Positions 1 through 9,234 are shown, counted from the stretch's first letter. The stretch is 56,167 bases of DNA from Actinomadura sp. CNU-125 (GCF_001942465.1 NZ_MKJY01000288.1:1-56167); one strand, 5' to 3'. Translations and numbers: made by a program. The notes: generated from the sequence alone by a model not told the origin.

Positions 1-472
1 CTATCCGCACAGCGACTCGATGTGGCCCGGTGCGCCCGAGCAGCTTCACGAGGTGCTGGAGGCCAACGCCGTCCCGGTCTCCGGCGTCGCCGCGCCGCCG
101 CCGGGGCGACAGCCCGGGGATCTCCCCCACCGACACCAGCAACGGCGCCGGCGGCGGAGCGGCTGCGGGGCCCACACTGCCGCGGTTGCCCCGTTCGGCC
201 GAGGGCACGCCCCGGGCCGAGCCGTGTCCGGTATACGCCGCACTCCCCCACGCCACCGAACCGGGAGCCGTCACCCCGGTACCGGGCGCCGCGGTGCCGG
301 CCGACGCTGCAGCACCCGGCACCGGGGCGGGCCGGACCAGCGCCGTCGGTAGCACCGCCGGTACCGACGCGGCCGACGCCGGTTCCTCTGACTCCCTCGT
401 GGACGGCCCAGGCGGCAGCTCGGCAGGCGGCTCGATGGGCTGGTCGTGGGGTGGTGTGTTACCGGAGTCCAT
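1..472 (-). CDS. Partial proline/alanine-rich protein of unknown function, N-terminal part
   Basis: A minus-strand frame opens with an ATG at 472-470 and stays open to the left edge, giving about 157 residues. It begins MDSGNTPPHDQPIEPP, is rich in Pro, Ala, Gly and Ser for about 110 residues, then becomes basic (SPRRRRGD) and ends with the more ordered-looking stretch HLVKLLGRTGPHRVAVR at the edge. Third positions are mostly G/C, as expected for a real gene here. I do not recognise the family. Its promoter region is shared with a divergent zinc-finger/coiled-coil gene, and a perfect 28-bp inverted repeat lies 12 bp upstream of the start, so it is probably autoregulated or plasmid-type regulated. 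The low-complexity composition means it could still be a shadow frame. Confidence 0.45.
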   Translation of the reverse strand, partial: MDSGNTPPHDQPIEPPAELPPGPSTRESEEPASAASVPAVLPTALVRPAPVPGAAASAGTAAPGTGVTAPGSVAWGSAAYTGHGSARGVPSAERGNRGSVGPAAAPPPAPLLVSVGEIPGLSPRRRRGDAGDRDGVGLQHLVKLLGRTGPHRVAVRI

Positions 473-484
473 GATCAACGCAGT

Positions 485-512
485 ATCTCACAGAACTTGC
501 ATTCTGTGAGAT
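485..512. promoter_or_regulatory. Perfect 11-bp inverted repeat, likely operator
   Basis: The arms ATCTCACAGAA and TTCTGTGAGAT are exact reverse complements separated by the 6-nt spacer CTTGCA. The element sits just upstream of the minus-strand start at 472 and its composition is clearly lower in GC than its surroundings. The layout fits a dimeric GntR- or TetR-type repressor site. No candidate repressor gene is visible in the window; it may lie to the left. Confidence 0.7.
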
Positions 513-528
513 CAAGGTGCTTGGAAAT

Positions 529-579
529 TATCCGATCCGATCGCAACGGAAATGCGTATTCGTATAATCGGATCGGATA
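529..579 (+). promoter_or_regulatory. 13-bp inverted repeat overlapping a TATAAT promoter element
   Basis: TATCCGATCCGAT (529-541) and ATCGGATCGGATA (567-579) are perfect reverse complements 25 nt apart. A consensus -10 hexamer TATAAT lies at 563-568 and overlaps the right arm, so a protein bound there would block transcription towards the zinc-finger/coiled-coil gene. Each arm contains a short direct repeat of CCGAT, which could mean two stacked half-sites per arm. No good -35 is visible. Confidence 0.65.
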
Positions 580-1493
580 GTGTGCCAGTCATGGAGCTTG
601 ATCACGATGATGCGGTCCCGTCCGCCGCGCAGGCGGACCCTCCACCCGGCGAAGATGGCGACCGGGCACCCTCCGTCGGCGGCGCCACCGGCGACCGTGC
701 CGCCGAACCTGCAAGCGAATCCGGCGGCCCCGGCGGTGAGCCCGTCGACGGGCCGGTCGGTGAGGACGACCTGGGCCGACGCCGTCGCCGCGCGCGCCGC
801 GGCGACCCGCCGGGCCGGTGGCCGTCCCTGCGAGCACTGCGGGCGCCCCATCCCCCGCGGTGCCCGCCGCGACGCCCGCTTCTGCGGCTCCGAGCACCGC
901 AACGCCCACAACCGGCGCTGCGCCGCCGCGACGCCGAGCAGGACGCGCCGCTGCGCACCCTGCGCGAGGAAACCGCGCTGCTCGACCCGCTCGTGCAGGC
1001 ACTCACCGAACGATCGGCCGCCCTGCGGCAGACCCTCGACGGCGCCGTCCACGACGCGCTGAAACGCGCCGAGGACACCCAGCGTGAGGCCACCGAGGCC
1101 CGCCGCGCCGCCAACGAGTCCGACGCCCGCGCCCGCCGGGCCGACGAACGCGCCGACCAGGCCAACGCCAAGGCACAGGCGGCGGCCGCCGACCGCGACG
1201 AGAAAGTCGGCGACGCCGAACGCCACGCCGACCGGGCCCGGCGCGACGCCGACACGCCTGGCAAGAAGCGGGCCGCGCCGCCCAGGCCCGCCAGAGCGCC
1301 GAAGAACGCGCCGCGGCCGAGCAGCACCTGCGCCACGCCGCCGAGCAGGCCGCCGCCGAAACCCGGCAAGCACACCAGGACACCACCGCACAGCTGGGTG
1401 AAGCACAGACTGAACTACGGCGGCTCGCCGACGAACTCGCGGCCGCCACGGCCGAACGCGACCGCGCCCGCGCCGACCTGGACAACGAGAGGC
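580..1493 (+). pseudogene. Zinc-finger plus long coiled-coil protein of plasmid/ICE type, frame-shifted and fused at its end
   Basis: Three reading frames together make one protein. Frame 1 carries an N-terminal Zn-binding motif (CEHCGRPIP at 829-855, then FCGSEH at 880-897). Near 920 the signal moves to frame 0, where a coiled coil begins (LRTLREETALLDPLVQALTE). Near 1255 it moves to frame 2 (WQEAGRAAQARQSAEERAA, ending ERDRARADLDNERL). Such zinc-finger/coiled-coil proteins are common on actinomycete plasmids and integrative elements, where they are uncharacterised DNA-binding proteins. The exact start is unclear (GTG 580, or ATG 591 in another frame); the promoter -10 lies at 563. The coil is cut at about 1487-1494 by unrelated regulator sequence, so the native C-terminus is absent. 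Confidence 0.6.
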
Positions 1494-3458
1494 TGCGAGC
1501 ATGTGCTGGACGCGGCGGCGGCGCTGGTCGGCGAGCTGCTCGGGACGTGTCCGGGGCTGCGGGTGCTGGCGACGAGCCGGGAGCGGCTGGGGCTGGACGG
1601 CGAGGCGCTGTGCCCGGTGCCGCCACTGGACGGGGCAGCGGCGGTGCGGTTGTTCGCGGAGCGCGCGGCGTCCGTCCGGCCGGGGTTCGTCGCGGACGCG
1701 GAGGTGGCGGGGGAGATCTGCCGGCGGCTGGACGGGTTGCCGCTCGCGATCGAGCTGGCGGCGGCGCGGCTGCGCGCGATGACGTCCGAACAGCTCGTCC
1801 GGCGGCTCGACGGGCGGTTCCGGCTGCTCACCGGCGGCAGCCGGACGGCGCTGCCCCGGCACCGCACGCTGCGCGCGGTCGTCGCGTGGAGCTGGGACCT
1901 GCTGGACGAGCGGGAGCGCGGCTTCGCGGAAAGGCTCGCGGTGTTCCCCGGGACGATCGCGCCGGAGGCGGCGGAGCGGGTCGGCGGCGGGACGCTGGAT
2001 GATCTGGACGCGCTCGCCGACCGGTCGCTGCTGCAGGCGGTCGAGGGGCGGGAGCCGCGCTTCCGGATGCTGGAGACGATCCGCGAGTACGCGCGGGAGC
2101 GGCTGGCGGAGCGCGGCGAGCTGGCGCGTGTGCAGGCCGCCCACCTCGCGTACTTCCTCGAACTGGCGGAGCGGGCGGAGCCGCACCTGCTCCGGGCGGA
2201 GCAGGTCGGGTGGCTTCCGCTGCTGTCGGACGGGCAGGACGATCTGCTGGCCGCGCTGCGGTTCGCCGAGGAGAGCGGCGACGCCGGTTCGGCCGTCCGG
2301 CTGGGGGCGGCGCTGGCCGTGTTCTGGACGATCCAGGGCGATCACGCGGAGGCCGCGCGTCGGCTTCGGGGGGCGCTCGCGGTGCCGCGCCGCACGCCCG
2401 TGCCGGACGGTGCGGAGGCGGCGGCGCTCGGCGGGTACGTGCTGAGCACGTGGTTGTCGGGCGGCGGCGCCCGCGACGACCCGCTGATCGAAGCGCGGCC
2501 GCCGGGCACGCGTCCGCTGGCGGTGCTGATCGAGCCGGGCCGTGGCGCTGCTGCGCGGCGACGGCGGCGGCGGCGCGGCCATCGCCCGGCTGCTGCCCGG
2601 ACGGGACGCCTGGACGCGCGCGACGCTGCACGTCATGGGCGCGATGCTGCGGGGGAACGCGGGCGACATGCCGGCCGCGCACCGGGACCTGGCCGCGGCC
2701 GTCGCGGCGTACCGGGAGAGCGGTGAGCGGGGCGGCCTGGCGATGGCGCTGCTGTTCGCGTCTCGGCCGACATGAGCGCGGGCGACTACGGTGCCGCGAT
2801 CGCCGCGTTGGAGGAGTCGATCGGGCTGCTGCGGGAGCTGGGGCAGGAGCGGGAGGCGGCCCAGCAGCGGGTGCTGCTCGCGGTCGCGCTGGCCCGGTCG
2901 GGGGACGTCCGCCGGGCGCACGGCGAGCTGACCGCTCTGCTGGCGCCGGACGCCGCGACGCCCGCCCGGCACCTGGCCGGGGTCCGGCTGGCGCTCGGCG
3001 ACCTGGCCCGGCACGGACGACCGGGCGGAGGCCGAGCGGCACTACGCGGCCGCCGAACGGGACCTGGAGCACGCGGGGCCGCAGTACCGGTCGCTGCTGT
3101 CGGCGGCGGGCGCGCACCTCGCGATCGGCGCGGACGAGCGCGACGCGGCCCGCCGGTCGCTGCGCGCCGCGCTCGTCCAGGCGGTGGAGGCCCCCGACAT
3201 GCCCGTCGCCGGGTCGGCCGGGGTCGCCGTCGCGCGGCTGCTCGCGTCCGGCGACCGGCGGCGGCCGCGGCGGCGCTCGGGGCCGCGTCCGTGCTGCGCG
3301 GCGGGCCGGACGAGTCCGACCTCGACCTCGCGAACGTGGCCCGTGACCTGCGCGCCGAACTGGGCGAACGCGCCTTCGCCGCCGGACGGGCGCGCGGTGC
3401 GGCGCTCGACGTCCCCGGCGCGCTCGCCCTCCTGGAGGATCAGCTCCGGCGGCGGTAG
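1494..3458 (+). pseudogene. Truncated AfsR/LuxR-type transcriptional regulator (NB-ARC ATPase plus TPR remnant)
   Basis: The sequence starts abruptly inside an NB-ARC domain at CEHVLDAAAALVGELL, which in intact relatives follows a Walker-B 'LVLDN'. It continues through LRVLATSRERLGLDGE, RRLDGLPLAIELAAARLRA and LLDERERGFAERLAVFPG, then TPR-like helices to the end at LEDQLRRR. The N-terminal DNA-binding domain, Walker A and Walker B are missing, so it cannot work as written. The frame changes near 2530, 2768, 3015 and 3260, although each segment still reads well. The loss of the front half looks genuine; some of the internal shifts may be sequence errors. The last 19 bp overlap the convergent ABC permease. 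Confidence 0.75.
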
Positions 3459-4257
3459 ACGTGGACGGCCAGCGGCATGAACACCAGCAGGAATCCCGCC
3501 GACCACAGCAGCGACGCGATCGCGTCGTCCGCGACGGGGCCGCCGACGAGCAGGCCGCGGCAGGCGTCGACGGCGTGGCTGACCGGGTTGACGTCCACCC
3601 ACGCCTGCAGCCAGCCCGGCATCGTCTCGGTCGCGCCGCCATGCTCGTCCCGAAGGAGAGCGGGAAGATCGCGAGGAACCCGACGGTCGAGACGACGGAC
3701 TCCTCCTTGATCGCGACGCCGATCAGGATGGTGATCCAGCCGAGCGCGAAGCCCAGCGCGGCCGCGAGCCCCGCCGCCGCGAGGGCCGCGAGCGCGTTCG
3801 TCTCGACCCGGAAGCCCATCAGGTAGCCGGTCGCGAACAGCATCGTGCCCGCGACGACGTACCGGGGGACGTCGCTGACGACGAGGCCGAGCAGCGGCGC
3901 GGACCGTCCGATCGGCAGGCTCCGGAACCGGTCGAAGACGCCCTTCTTGATGTCGACGTTGATGGAGAGCCCGACCGACACCATCCCCGCGAGGATCATC
4001 GTCATGACGAGCACGCCCGGGAAGATGAACTGCAGGTATTCCTGGGTGGAGCCGGACACCGCGCCGCCGAACAGGTACACGAACAGCAGCAGGAACATGA
4101 TCGGCATGATCAGCGCGTCGAGCAGCATGCCCGGGTTGCGGCGGGTTTTGGTCAGGCTGCGTCCGGCGAGCAGCAGGCTGTGCCGTGCCAGCGCGAACGG
4201 ACGCGCCCCCGGTTCGGCCGCGCGGACGTCCGGGCGCCCGATGACGGTCTCGGTCAT
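3440..4257 (-). CDS. ABC-2 type drug-export permease, DrrB-like
   Basis: An ABC-2 membrane protein of about 270 residues. A cytoplasmic N-terminus ([12 protein letters not shown]) is followed by hydrophobic segments including LLDALIMPIMFLLLFVYLFG and FIFPGVLVMTMILAGMVS, then the conserved loop KKGVFDRFRSLPIGRSAPL, typical of daunorubicin-resistance DrrB permeases. The frame breaks near 3640: the C-terminal part (MPGWLQAWVDVNPVSHAVDA, residues after a missing or extra base) continues in another frame to the stop at 3440. Its ATG overlaps the stop of the upstream ATPase (ATGA), so the two are translationally coupled and form one exporter. The substrate cannot be told. Confidence 0.85.
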
Positions 4258-5188
4258 GCGGCCTCCTTCGTGAGCCGGAAGAACACCTCGTCGAGGCTGG
4301 GCAGGCGCAGCGACAGCTCGGTGACGCCGATGCCCGCCGCGTCCAGCCGCCGGACGGTCTCGCCGAGCGCGTCCTCGCCGTCGACCGCGACCGTCAGGAC
4401 GTCGCGGTGGGGCGATTCGGCGTCGCGCCCCGACACGGCGTTGAGGATCGCGGCGACCTCGATGAGCCGCGCCGGGTCGCGGGGCCGCACCGTGATCGCC
4501 TGCCCGCCCGCGACGCGCTTGAGTTCGGCGGGCGTCCCGTCCGCGATCACCCGGCCCCGGTCGATGACCGTGATGTCGTCGGCGAGCGCGTCGGCCTCTT
4601 CGAGGTACTGCGTGGTCAGCAGGACGGTCCCGCCGTCGGACGTCATCGCGCGGATCATCCGCCAGACGTCCTCGCGGCGGCCCGGGTCGAGGCCGGTCGT
4701 GGGTTCGTCCAGGAACGTCACCGCCGGACGGCCGACCATGCAGGCCGCGAGGTCGAGGCGGCGCCGCATCCCGCCGGAGAAGGTCGATACCCGGCGTCCG
4801 GCGTCGTCGGCGAGTTCGAACCGGTCGAGCAGTTCCGCCGCGCGGGCCAGTGCGTCGTCCTTGCGCAGGTCGAGCAGCCGCCCGATGAGCACGAGGTTCT
4901 CGGTCGCGGTGAGGTCCTCGTCGACCGCCGCGTACTGGCCGGTCAGCCCGATCTCGCGGCGGACGCGCGGGCGGCGTCGCGGACGGCGTCCAGCCCGCAC
5001 ACCCGCGCGGTCCCGGCGTCCGGGCGCAGCAGCGTCGCGAGGATCCGTATCGCCGTCGTCTTCCCGGCGCCGTTCGGCCCGAGCAGGGCCAGGACGGTGC
5101 CGGGACGTGCGGCGAGCGCGACGCCGTCCAGTGCGGTCGTCTTACCGAATCGTTTGACCAGGCCCTCGGCCCGGATCGCGTCTTCCAT
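4254..5188 (-). CDS. ABC transporter ATP-binding protein, DrrA-like
   Basis: A daunorubicin-resistance-type ATPase of about 310 residues. Visible motifs are Walker [10 protein letters not shown], the DrrA-typical [17 protein letters not shown], signature [14 protein letters not shown], Walker [14 protein letters not shown] and [13 protein letters not shown], followed by a C-terminal regulatory region. The frame breaks near 4975: DAVRDAAR should run into VRREIG, but the sequence there reads CGCGCG where CGCG restores the frame, so two extra bases (or one missing) explain it. It powers the permease encoded immediately downstream. No promoter stands out upstream of the start at 5188. Confidence 0.85.
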
Positions 5189-5245
5189 GCGGCCGAGGCT
5201 GCCCGGCCGCCCTCACAAACCGCTCACACGAGGCGTTCGCGCAGC

Positions 5246-5452
5246 TCACTTGCCTTCGTCGAGGGTGTGCTCGACGAGCGCGTTCGCGTGGCCGTGGCCC
5301 AGCCCGTGCTCGGTCTTGAGCCAGTTGACGAGGTCCATGTGCTTGGTCAGGTCGGAGGAGCGGATGAGGTCCTTCCACTCCTGGACGGGGCGCCCGTACT
5401 TCTTCTCGATCGCCGGGAAGTAGCTGGCCGGGCCTTCGACCGGTGCGGACAT
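5246..5452 (-). CDS. DUF4287 domain protein
   Basis: A 68-residue protein that reads as a complete DUF4287 unit (YFPAIEKKYGRPVQEWKDLI, then HMDLVNWLKTEHGLGHGHANA). Family members are small, soluble and of unknown function; many act as stand-alone proteins near membrane or stress genes. The start ATG has AAAGGAAC upstream. It lies 25 bp downstream of the DUF998 gene in the same direction and may be cotranscribed with it. Confidence 0.85.
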   Translation of the reverse strand: MSAPVEGPASYFPAIEKKYGRPVQEWKDLIRSSDLTKHMDLVNWLKTEHGLGHGHANALVEHTLDEGK

Positions 5453-5477
5453 ATCGGTTCCTTTCGATGGTGATCGG

Positions 5478-6164
5478 CTAATCCTCGGCAGCGGGCGGAG
5501 CGGAGGTCAACCGGACGGTGAGGGCGGCGAGCCACACGAGTCCGAGCCCCGCGCCGAGGGTGAAGGCCGGGACGGAGAAGGACGAGCCGGCGAAGCCCAG
5601 CAGGACCCCCGCGGCGGCGAGCCGCGTCGCGAGCGCCCAGCCGCGCGCGTCCTGCGCGGCGAAGCGCCGTGCCAGCACCAGGAACGCCGCGATCAGCGCG
5701 ATGTAGCCGATCATGCCGCTGAGCAGGTGGACGGCGCCGTGGGCGCTCAGTGTCGCGGTTCGGGCGTCGGGTGTCCCGGCGGGGAAACCGGCCCCGGCGT
5801 CGGCTTGGAACACCGCCGCGAGCAGGAAGGACGCCCCGAAGACGCCGATCAGGCGGGGTGCCCAGCGGCCCGCGTGCGGCGTCCGGGCCGTGCCGACCGC
5901 GCCGACGATGAGCAGCGCGCCGGTGAGCAGGAAGGTGACGGTCTGGATCCAGCCGAGGTCGCCGAGGGCGAGCTGGCTGAGGGCGTTGCGGGAGAAGTCG
6001 AACCCGTCGCGGGTCAGGCCCTGGACCAGGCCCGATGCGAGGAACAGCGGCCCGGCCGCGATCGCCGCGACCGGCAGGAGCCGTCCCGGTCGGGGGAGGG
6101 CGGGTGCGGGCGCCGGTGCGCCGGCCGTCGCGGTGACGGGACGGCCCGGCCGAACTGCGGTCAT
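5478..6164 (-). CDS. DUF998 multi-pass membrane protein
   Basis: A 228-residue integral membrane protein with about six hydrophobic segments: LLPVAAIAAGPLFLASGLVQ, the family motif FDFSRNALSQLALGDLGWIQ, FLLTGALLIVGAVGTA, a loop with VFQADAGAGFPAGTPD, GMIGYIALIAAFLVLARRFA and a final LGLVWLAALTV. This is the DUF998 pattern; the function is unknown. I chose the ATG at 6164 (MTAVRPGRP) rather than the longer frame because GAGGAG lies at the right distance upstream. A short palindrome (6220-6234) sits in its promoter region. Confidence 0.85.
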   Translation of the reverse strand: MTAVRPGRPVTATAGAPAPAPALPRPGRLLPVAAIAAGPLFLASGLVQGLTRDGFDFSRNALSQLALGDLGWIQTVTFLLTGALLIVGAVGTARTPHAGRWAPRLIGVFGASFLLAAVFQADAGAGFPAGTPDARTATLSAHGAVHLLSGMIGYIALIAAFLVLARRFAAQDARGWALATRLAAAGVLLGFAGSSFSVPAFTLGAGLGLVWLAALTVRLTSAPPAAED

Positions 6165-6219
6165 GCGATCACTCCTCGGAGGCTCTGCCGAGTCGGCCTG
6201 CCGCCGACGGCGAAGCAAG

Positions 6220-6234
6220 CTTGCATTTTGCAAG
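6220..6234. promoter_or_regulatory. Palindrome CTTGCA-TTT-TGCAAG, likely operator for the DUF998 gene
   Basis: A perfect 6-bp inverted repeat with a 3-nt spacer lies 55 bp upstream of the DUF998 start in a short AT-richer patch. On the minus strand a -35-like TTGACA is at 6247-6242, directly upstream, so a bound repressor would cover the promoter. No matching -10 is obvious. Confidence 0.45.
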
Positions 6235-6281
6235 TGGACTTTGTCAAGTGAAGTCTTGGAGGGGTGAAGCGCGACGGCGGT

Positions 6282-7256
6282 TCAGGTGCGGCCGGGGCCG
6301 GGCGGTGGGAGCTTCCACCAGGTGAGGCGGCGCCAGGCCCACTCCAGCGGCCCGTACCGGGCATGGCGGAGCCACAGGGTGCCGAACGCCAGGGCGAGCG
6401 CGAAGACGGCCGTGCCCACGGCGCCGGCGACCAGGTAGTCGGGGGACGCCGCCAGGCGGACGAACCGGTCGGCCGCGATGATCGCGAACGTCGCGCCGAC
6501 GTAGGCCGTCAGCGCCGTCCGTCCGAGCGGCGCGAGCCCGCGCAGCGGACGCCCGGCGCGCGTGCGCAGGGCGAGCACCAGCGCGGCCGTGTAGGTCGCG
6601 GCCGTCGCCAGGCCCGCCGACGTGGCGAGCGTCGACGTGGTCTCGGCGGACGCCGCGACCTGCCAGGCGTCGAGGACGGCGGTGAGCGCGAGGCACCCGA
6701 CAAGCGCGGTCGTCAGGCGCGCTCTGGGCGCGTCCAGGACGGTCGCCGGGCCGTACCGCTGGATCGCGTAACCGACCAGGAAGAGCCCGGGGACGAGCGC
6801 GCTGCCGCCGAGCGGCGCCGCGGCGGCCGTGGCGGCGAGGCCGAGCGCCAGGAGCGGGCGCCTGCCCGGCACGAACGACGCGGGGAGCAGGACGGCGATG
6901 CCGACGACCGCGTACGTCAGCAGGACCTCGCCGGGGTGCGCCAGCCGGTGCAGCGCGCCGATCGGGATCAGGAAGCCGAGCCGGGCGAGCATGAGCAGCC
7001 GCGGGTTCGGCGTCCGGTCGCGGACCGCGTCGAGGAACAGGCCGAAGCTCAGCCCGAAGAGAAGCGAGAAGATCGGGAAGAAGCGCTGGTGGAACAGGGT
7101 CTCGTAGGCCCAATGGGAGGGGCCGTCCTGCGAGGCGGGCATGCCCGTAATGCCCACGGTGTTCACGACCGTCACACCGAACAGGGCGAACCCGCGCAGG
7201 ACGTCGATCTCGGTTATGCGCTCCCCGGGGGCGGTCGGCTGTCGGTGCGACGGCAT
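6282..7256 (-). CDS. DUF418/YeiB family membrane protein
   Basis: A 324-residue integral membrane protein. It starts with the family hallmark ITEIDVLRGFALFGVTVVNT, followed by FFPIFSLLFGLSFGLFLDA and a series of hydrophobic helices; the C-terminal DUF418 part includes LAPLGRTALTAYVGATFAII and ends GPLEWAWRRLTWWK. Family members are predicted acyltransferase-like transporters of unknown substrate. The start ATG has GGGAGG at optimal spacing. It is the upstream member of a same-strand run with the DUF998 gene, 118 bp away. Confidence 0.9.
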   Translation of the reverse strand: MPSHRQPTAPGERITEIDVLRGFALFGVTVVNTVGITGMPASQDGPSHWAYETLFHQRFFPIFSLLFGLSFGLFLDAVRDRTPNPRLLMLARLGFLIPIGALHRLAHPGEVLLTYAVVGIAVLLPASFVPGRRPLLALGLAATAAAAPLGGSALVPGLFLVGYAIQRYGPATVLDAPRARLTTALVGCLALTAVLDAWQVAASAETTSTLATSAGLATAATYTAALVLALRTRAGRPLRGLAPLGRTALTAYVGATFAIIAADRFVRLAASPDYLVAGAVGTAVFALALAFGTLWLRHARYGPLEWAWRRLTWWKLPPPGPGRT

Positions 7257-7345
7257 GCCAGCCTCCCGAAGGGTCGGCCCCCATCACACCACGACGTCCT
7301 TCAAGGCCCCGCCCCGTGCGCGCGGGGCGCACGGGGCGAGGGGGG

Positions 7346-8533
7346 TCAGATCGTGCCGGTGGCCGCCAGGGTGCTCACTTCCTCTGGCGTCAGGCCCAGG
7401 AGGGTGCCGTAGACGTCGGTGTTGTGCTGGCCGAGGGACGGGCCGACGGCGCGGACCTCGCCGGGGGTGTCGGAGAGCTTCGGGAAGACGTTCTGCATCG
7501 GGAAGTCGCCGAACTCGGGGTGCGCCATCCGGATGATCGCCTCGCGCGCCTTGTAGTGCGGGTCGGCGAGCATGTCCTTCGCGCGGTAGGTGAGGCCCGC
7601 GGGGATGCCGTTCTCGTGGAGGAGTTCGAGGAGTTCGCCGGAGTCCTGGACGGACGTCCAGGCGGCGATGAGTTCGTCGAGTTCGTCCGCGTTCGCCCCG
7701 CGGGCGCCGTGGGTGGCGAACCGTTCGTCGGAGGAGAGTTCGGGACGTCCCATCAGTGCGGCCAGCCGGGTCCAGATCGTGTCCCGGTTCGCGGCGATGA
7801 GGACGGGTCCGTCCTTGGTGGGGTAGACGTTGCTGGGCGCGACGTTCGGGAGGACGGAGCCGGTGCGTTCGCGCTGGTAGCCCGCGATGTCCCATTCGGG
7901 GACGAGGGATTCCATCATCGCGAGGACGGCCTCGTAGAGGGCCGAGTCGACGATCTGGCCGCGGCCGGTGCGGTGCCGGGCGTGCAGGGCGACGAGGGTG
8001 CCGAGGGCGGCGAACGTCCCGGCGAGTTCGTCGCCGAGGGAGATGCCCGCGCGGGACGGCGGGTTGTCGGGGTCGCCGGTGACGTACCGGATGCCGCCCA
8101 TCGCCTCGCCGATGGAGCCGAATCCGGCGCGCGGCGAGTACGGGCCGTCCTGGCCGTAGCCGGTGACGCGGGTGACGATCAGGCGCGGGTTCTCGGCGCG
8201 CAGCTCGTCCGGGGACAGGCCCCAGCGTTCGAGGGTGCCGGGGCGGAAGTTCTCCACGAGGACGTCGGCCTGCGCGATGATGCGGCGGGCGAGGGCCTGG
8301 CCCTCGGGGGTGCGCAGGTTCAGCGTGACCGACTTCTTGTTCCGGGCGAGGATCGGCCACCACAGGGACTGGCCGTGCGGCTTCTCGCGGCCCCACTCGC
8401 GCATCGGGTCACCGGCGCCCGGCGGCTCGATCTTGATGACCTCGGCGCCGAAGTCGCCGAGCAGCTGCCCGCAGAACGGGCCCGCGAGGAGCTGCCCCAT
8501 CTCCACGACCCGCAGGTCACCGAGTGCGTTCAT
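7346..8533 (-). CDS. CaiB/BaiF (class III) CoA-transferase
   Basis: A 395-residue formyl-CoA-transferase-type enzyme that moves CoA between carboxylic acids. It shows the class signature VVEMGQLLAGPFCGQLLGDF, the CoA-binding EVIKIEPPGAGDP, KKSVTLNLRTPEGQ, VLVENFRPGTLERWG and TGYGQDGPYSPRAGFG. The Asp in GISLGDELAGTFAALGTL is at the position of the catalytic aspartate. The start overlaps the end of the upstream GntR gene by 17 bp, so they form one operon. With the divergent HMG-CoA lyase, it suggests degradation of a branched or hydroxy acid as a CoA ester; the acyl substrate is not evident. Confidence 0.9.
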   Translation of the reverse strand: MNALGDLRVVEMGQLLAGPFCGQLLGDFGAEVIKIEPPGAGDPMREWGREKPHGQSLWWPILARNKKSVTLNLRTPEGQALARRIIAQADVLVENFRPGTLERWGLSPDELRAENPRLIVTRVTGYGQDGPYSPRAGFGSIGEAMGGIRYVTGDPDNPPSRAGISLGDELAGTFAALGTLVALHARHRTGRGQIVDSALYEAVLAMMESLVPEWDIAGYQRERTGSVLPNVAPSNVYPTKDGPVLIAANRDTIWTRLAALMGRPELSSDERFATHGARGANADELDELIAAWTSVQDSGELLELLHENGIPAGLTYRAKDMLADPHYKAREAIIRMAHPEFGDFPMQNVFPKLSDTPGEVRAVGPSLGQHNTDVYGTLLGLTPEEVSTLAATGTI

Positions 8534-9170
8534 CGTCGTCGTCCTTCCGGCTCAGGTTGGCTGCGGCGGCGCGGATGTGGGCCCGCATCACCGCTTCGGC
8601 CCAGTCGGGGTCGCCGGCCGCGATCGCGGCGACGAGTTCCCGATGGTGGTTCATGGAACGGTCCAGTTCGGTGCGGTCGTAGCGGCGGAACGTCCCGACG
8701 ATCAGCGGCGCGTGCATGACGGACGTGAGCATGCCGGGCAGCCGCCGGTTGCGGGACGCGTCGATCAGCGCGGCGTGGAACGCGGAGTTCAGCCGGGCGA
8801 GTTCGCCGAGGTCGCGGGCGTCCGCGGCGGCTTCCATGGCGTCGCAGCGGGCGCGCAGATCCGCCAGGACCGGCTCGTCCTGGCCGATGCGGGCGGCGCG
8901 GGCCGCCGCGTAGGGCTCCAGGAGGGTGCGGAGCTCGAAGATCTCGGCGAGGTCGGCGGCGGTCCACTCGACGACCCGCGCGCCGCGGTGCGGCAGCACC
9001 TCGACGAGGCCGTCCGAGCCGAGCCGCTGCAGGGCCTCGCGTACCGGGGTGCGCGACAGCCCGAGCGTCTCGGCGAGTTCGGACTCCCCGAGCCTGGACC
9101 CGGCCGCGGCGTCCCCGGACAGGATCATCCGCCGCACCGCGGCGTAGGCGACGTCCGCCGCACGTGCCAT
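8517..9170 (-). CDS. GntR-family (FadR/FCD subfamily) transcriptional regulator
   Basis: A 217-residue repressor: an N-terminal winged helix (AYAAVRRMILSGDAAAGSRL, then LGLSRTPVREALQRLGSDGL) and a C-terminal all-helical FCD ligand domain (FELRTLLEPYAAARAARIGQ; LNSAFHAALIDASRNRRL; HHRELVAAIAAGD). I chose the ATG at 9170, which follows AAGGAGG, over an upstream in-frame start that would lie inside the operator. Two GntR-type palindromes lie between it and the divergent HMG-CoA lyase, so it probably represses both itself with the CoA-transferase and the lyase, with an acyl-CoA or acid as inducer (inference). Confidence 0.9.
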   Translation of the reverse strand: MARAADVAYAAVRRMILSGDAAAGSRLGESELAETLGLSRTPVREALQRLGSDGLVEVLPHRGARVVEWTAADLAEIFELRTLLEPYAAARAARIGQDEPVLADLRARCDAMEAAADARDLGELARLNSAFHAALIDASRNRRLPGMLTSVMHAPLIVGTFRRYDRTELDRSMNHHRELVAAIAAGDPDWAEAVMRAHIRAAAANLSRKDDDDERTR

Positions 9171-9182
9171 GACACCTCCTTG

Positions 9183-9194
9183 ATTGCATGCAAT
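9183..9194. promoter_or_regulatory. GntR operator 1, ATTGCATGCAAT
   Basis: A perfect 12-bp palindrome starting 12 bp upstream of the GntR start codon. It matches the TTGnnnnCAA-like half-site arrangement of FCD-type GntR operators and recurs in nearly identical form at 9235-9246. Confidence 0.7.
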
Positions 9195-9234
9195 ATAGTC
9201 ACATTCGACGGTGATGTCGCAAGTTTGGAGTCGG

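Noticed and set aside
528..3014. An 828-residue minus-strand frame opposite the AfsR remnant
   Set aside because: It is the antisense shadow of the NB-ARC/TPR and coiled-coil sequences; it shows no domain motif and its composition is Arg/Pro-biased.
1828..4257. An 809-residue extension of the ABC permease
   Set aside because: After about residue 210 the frame is Arg/Pro/Ala-rich; the true C-terminus (MPGWLQAWVDVN) is in another frame after a frame shift.
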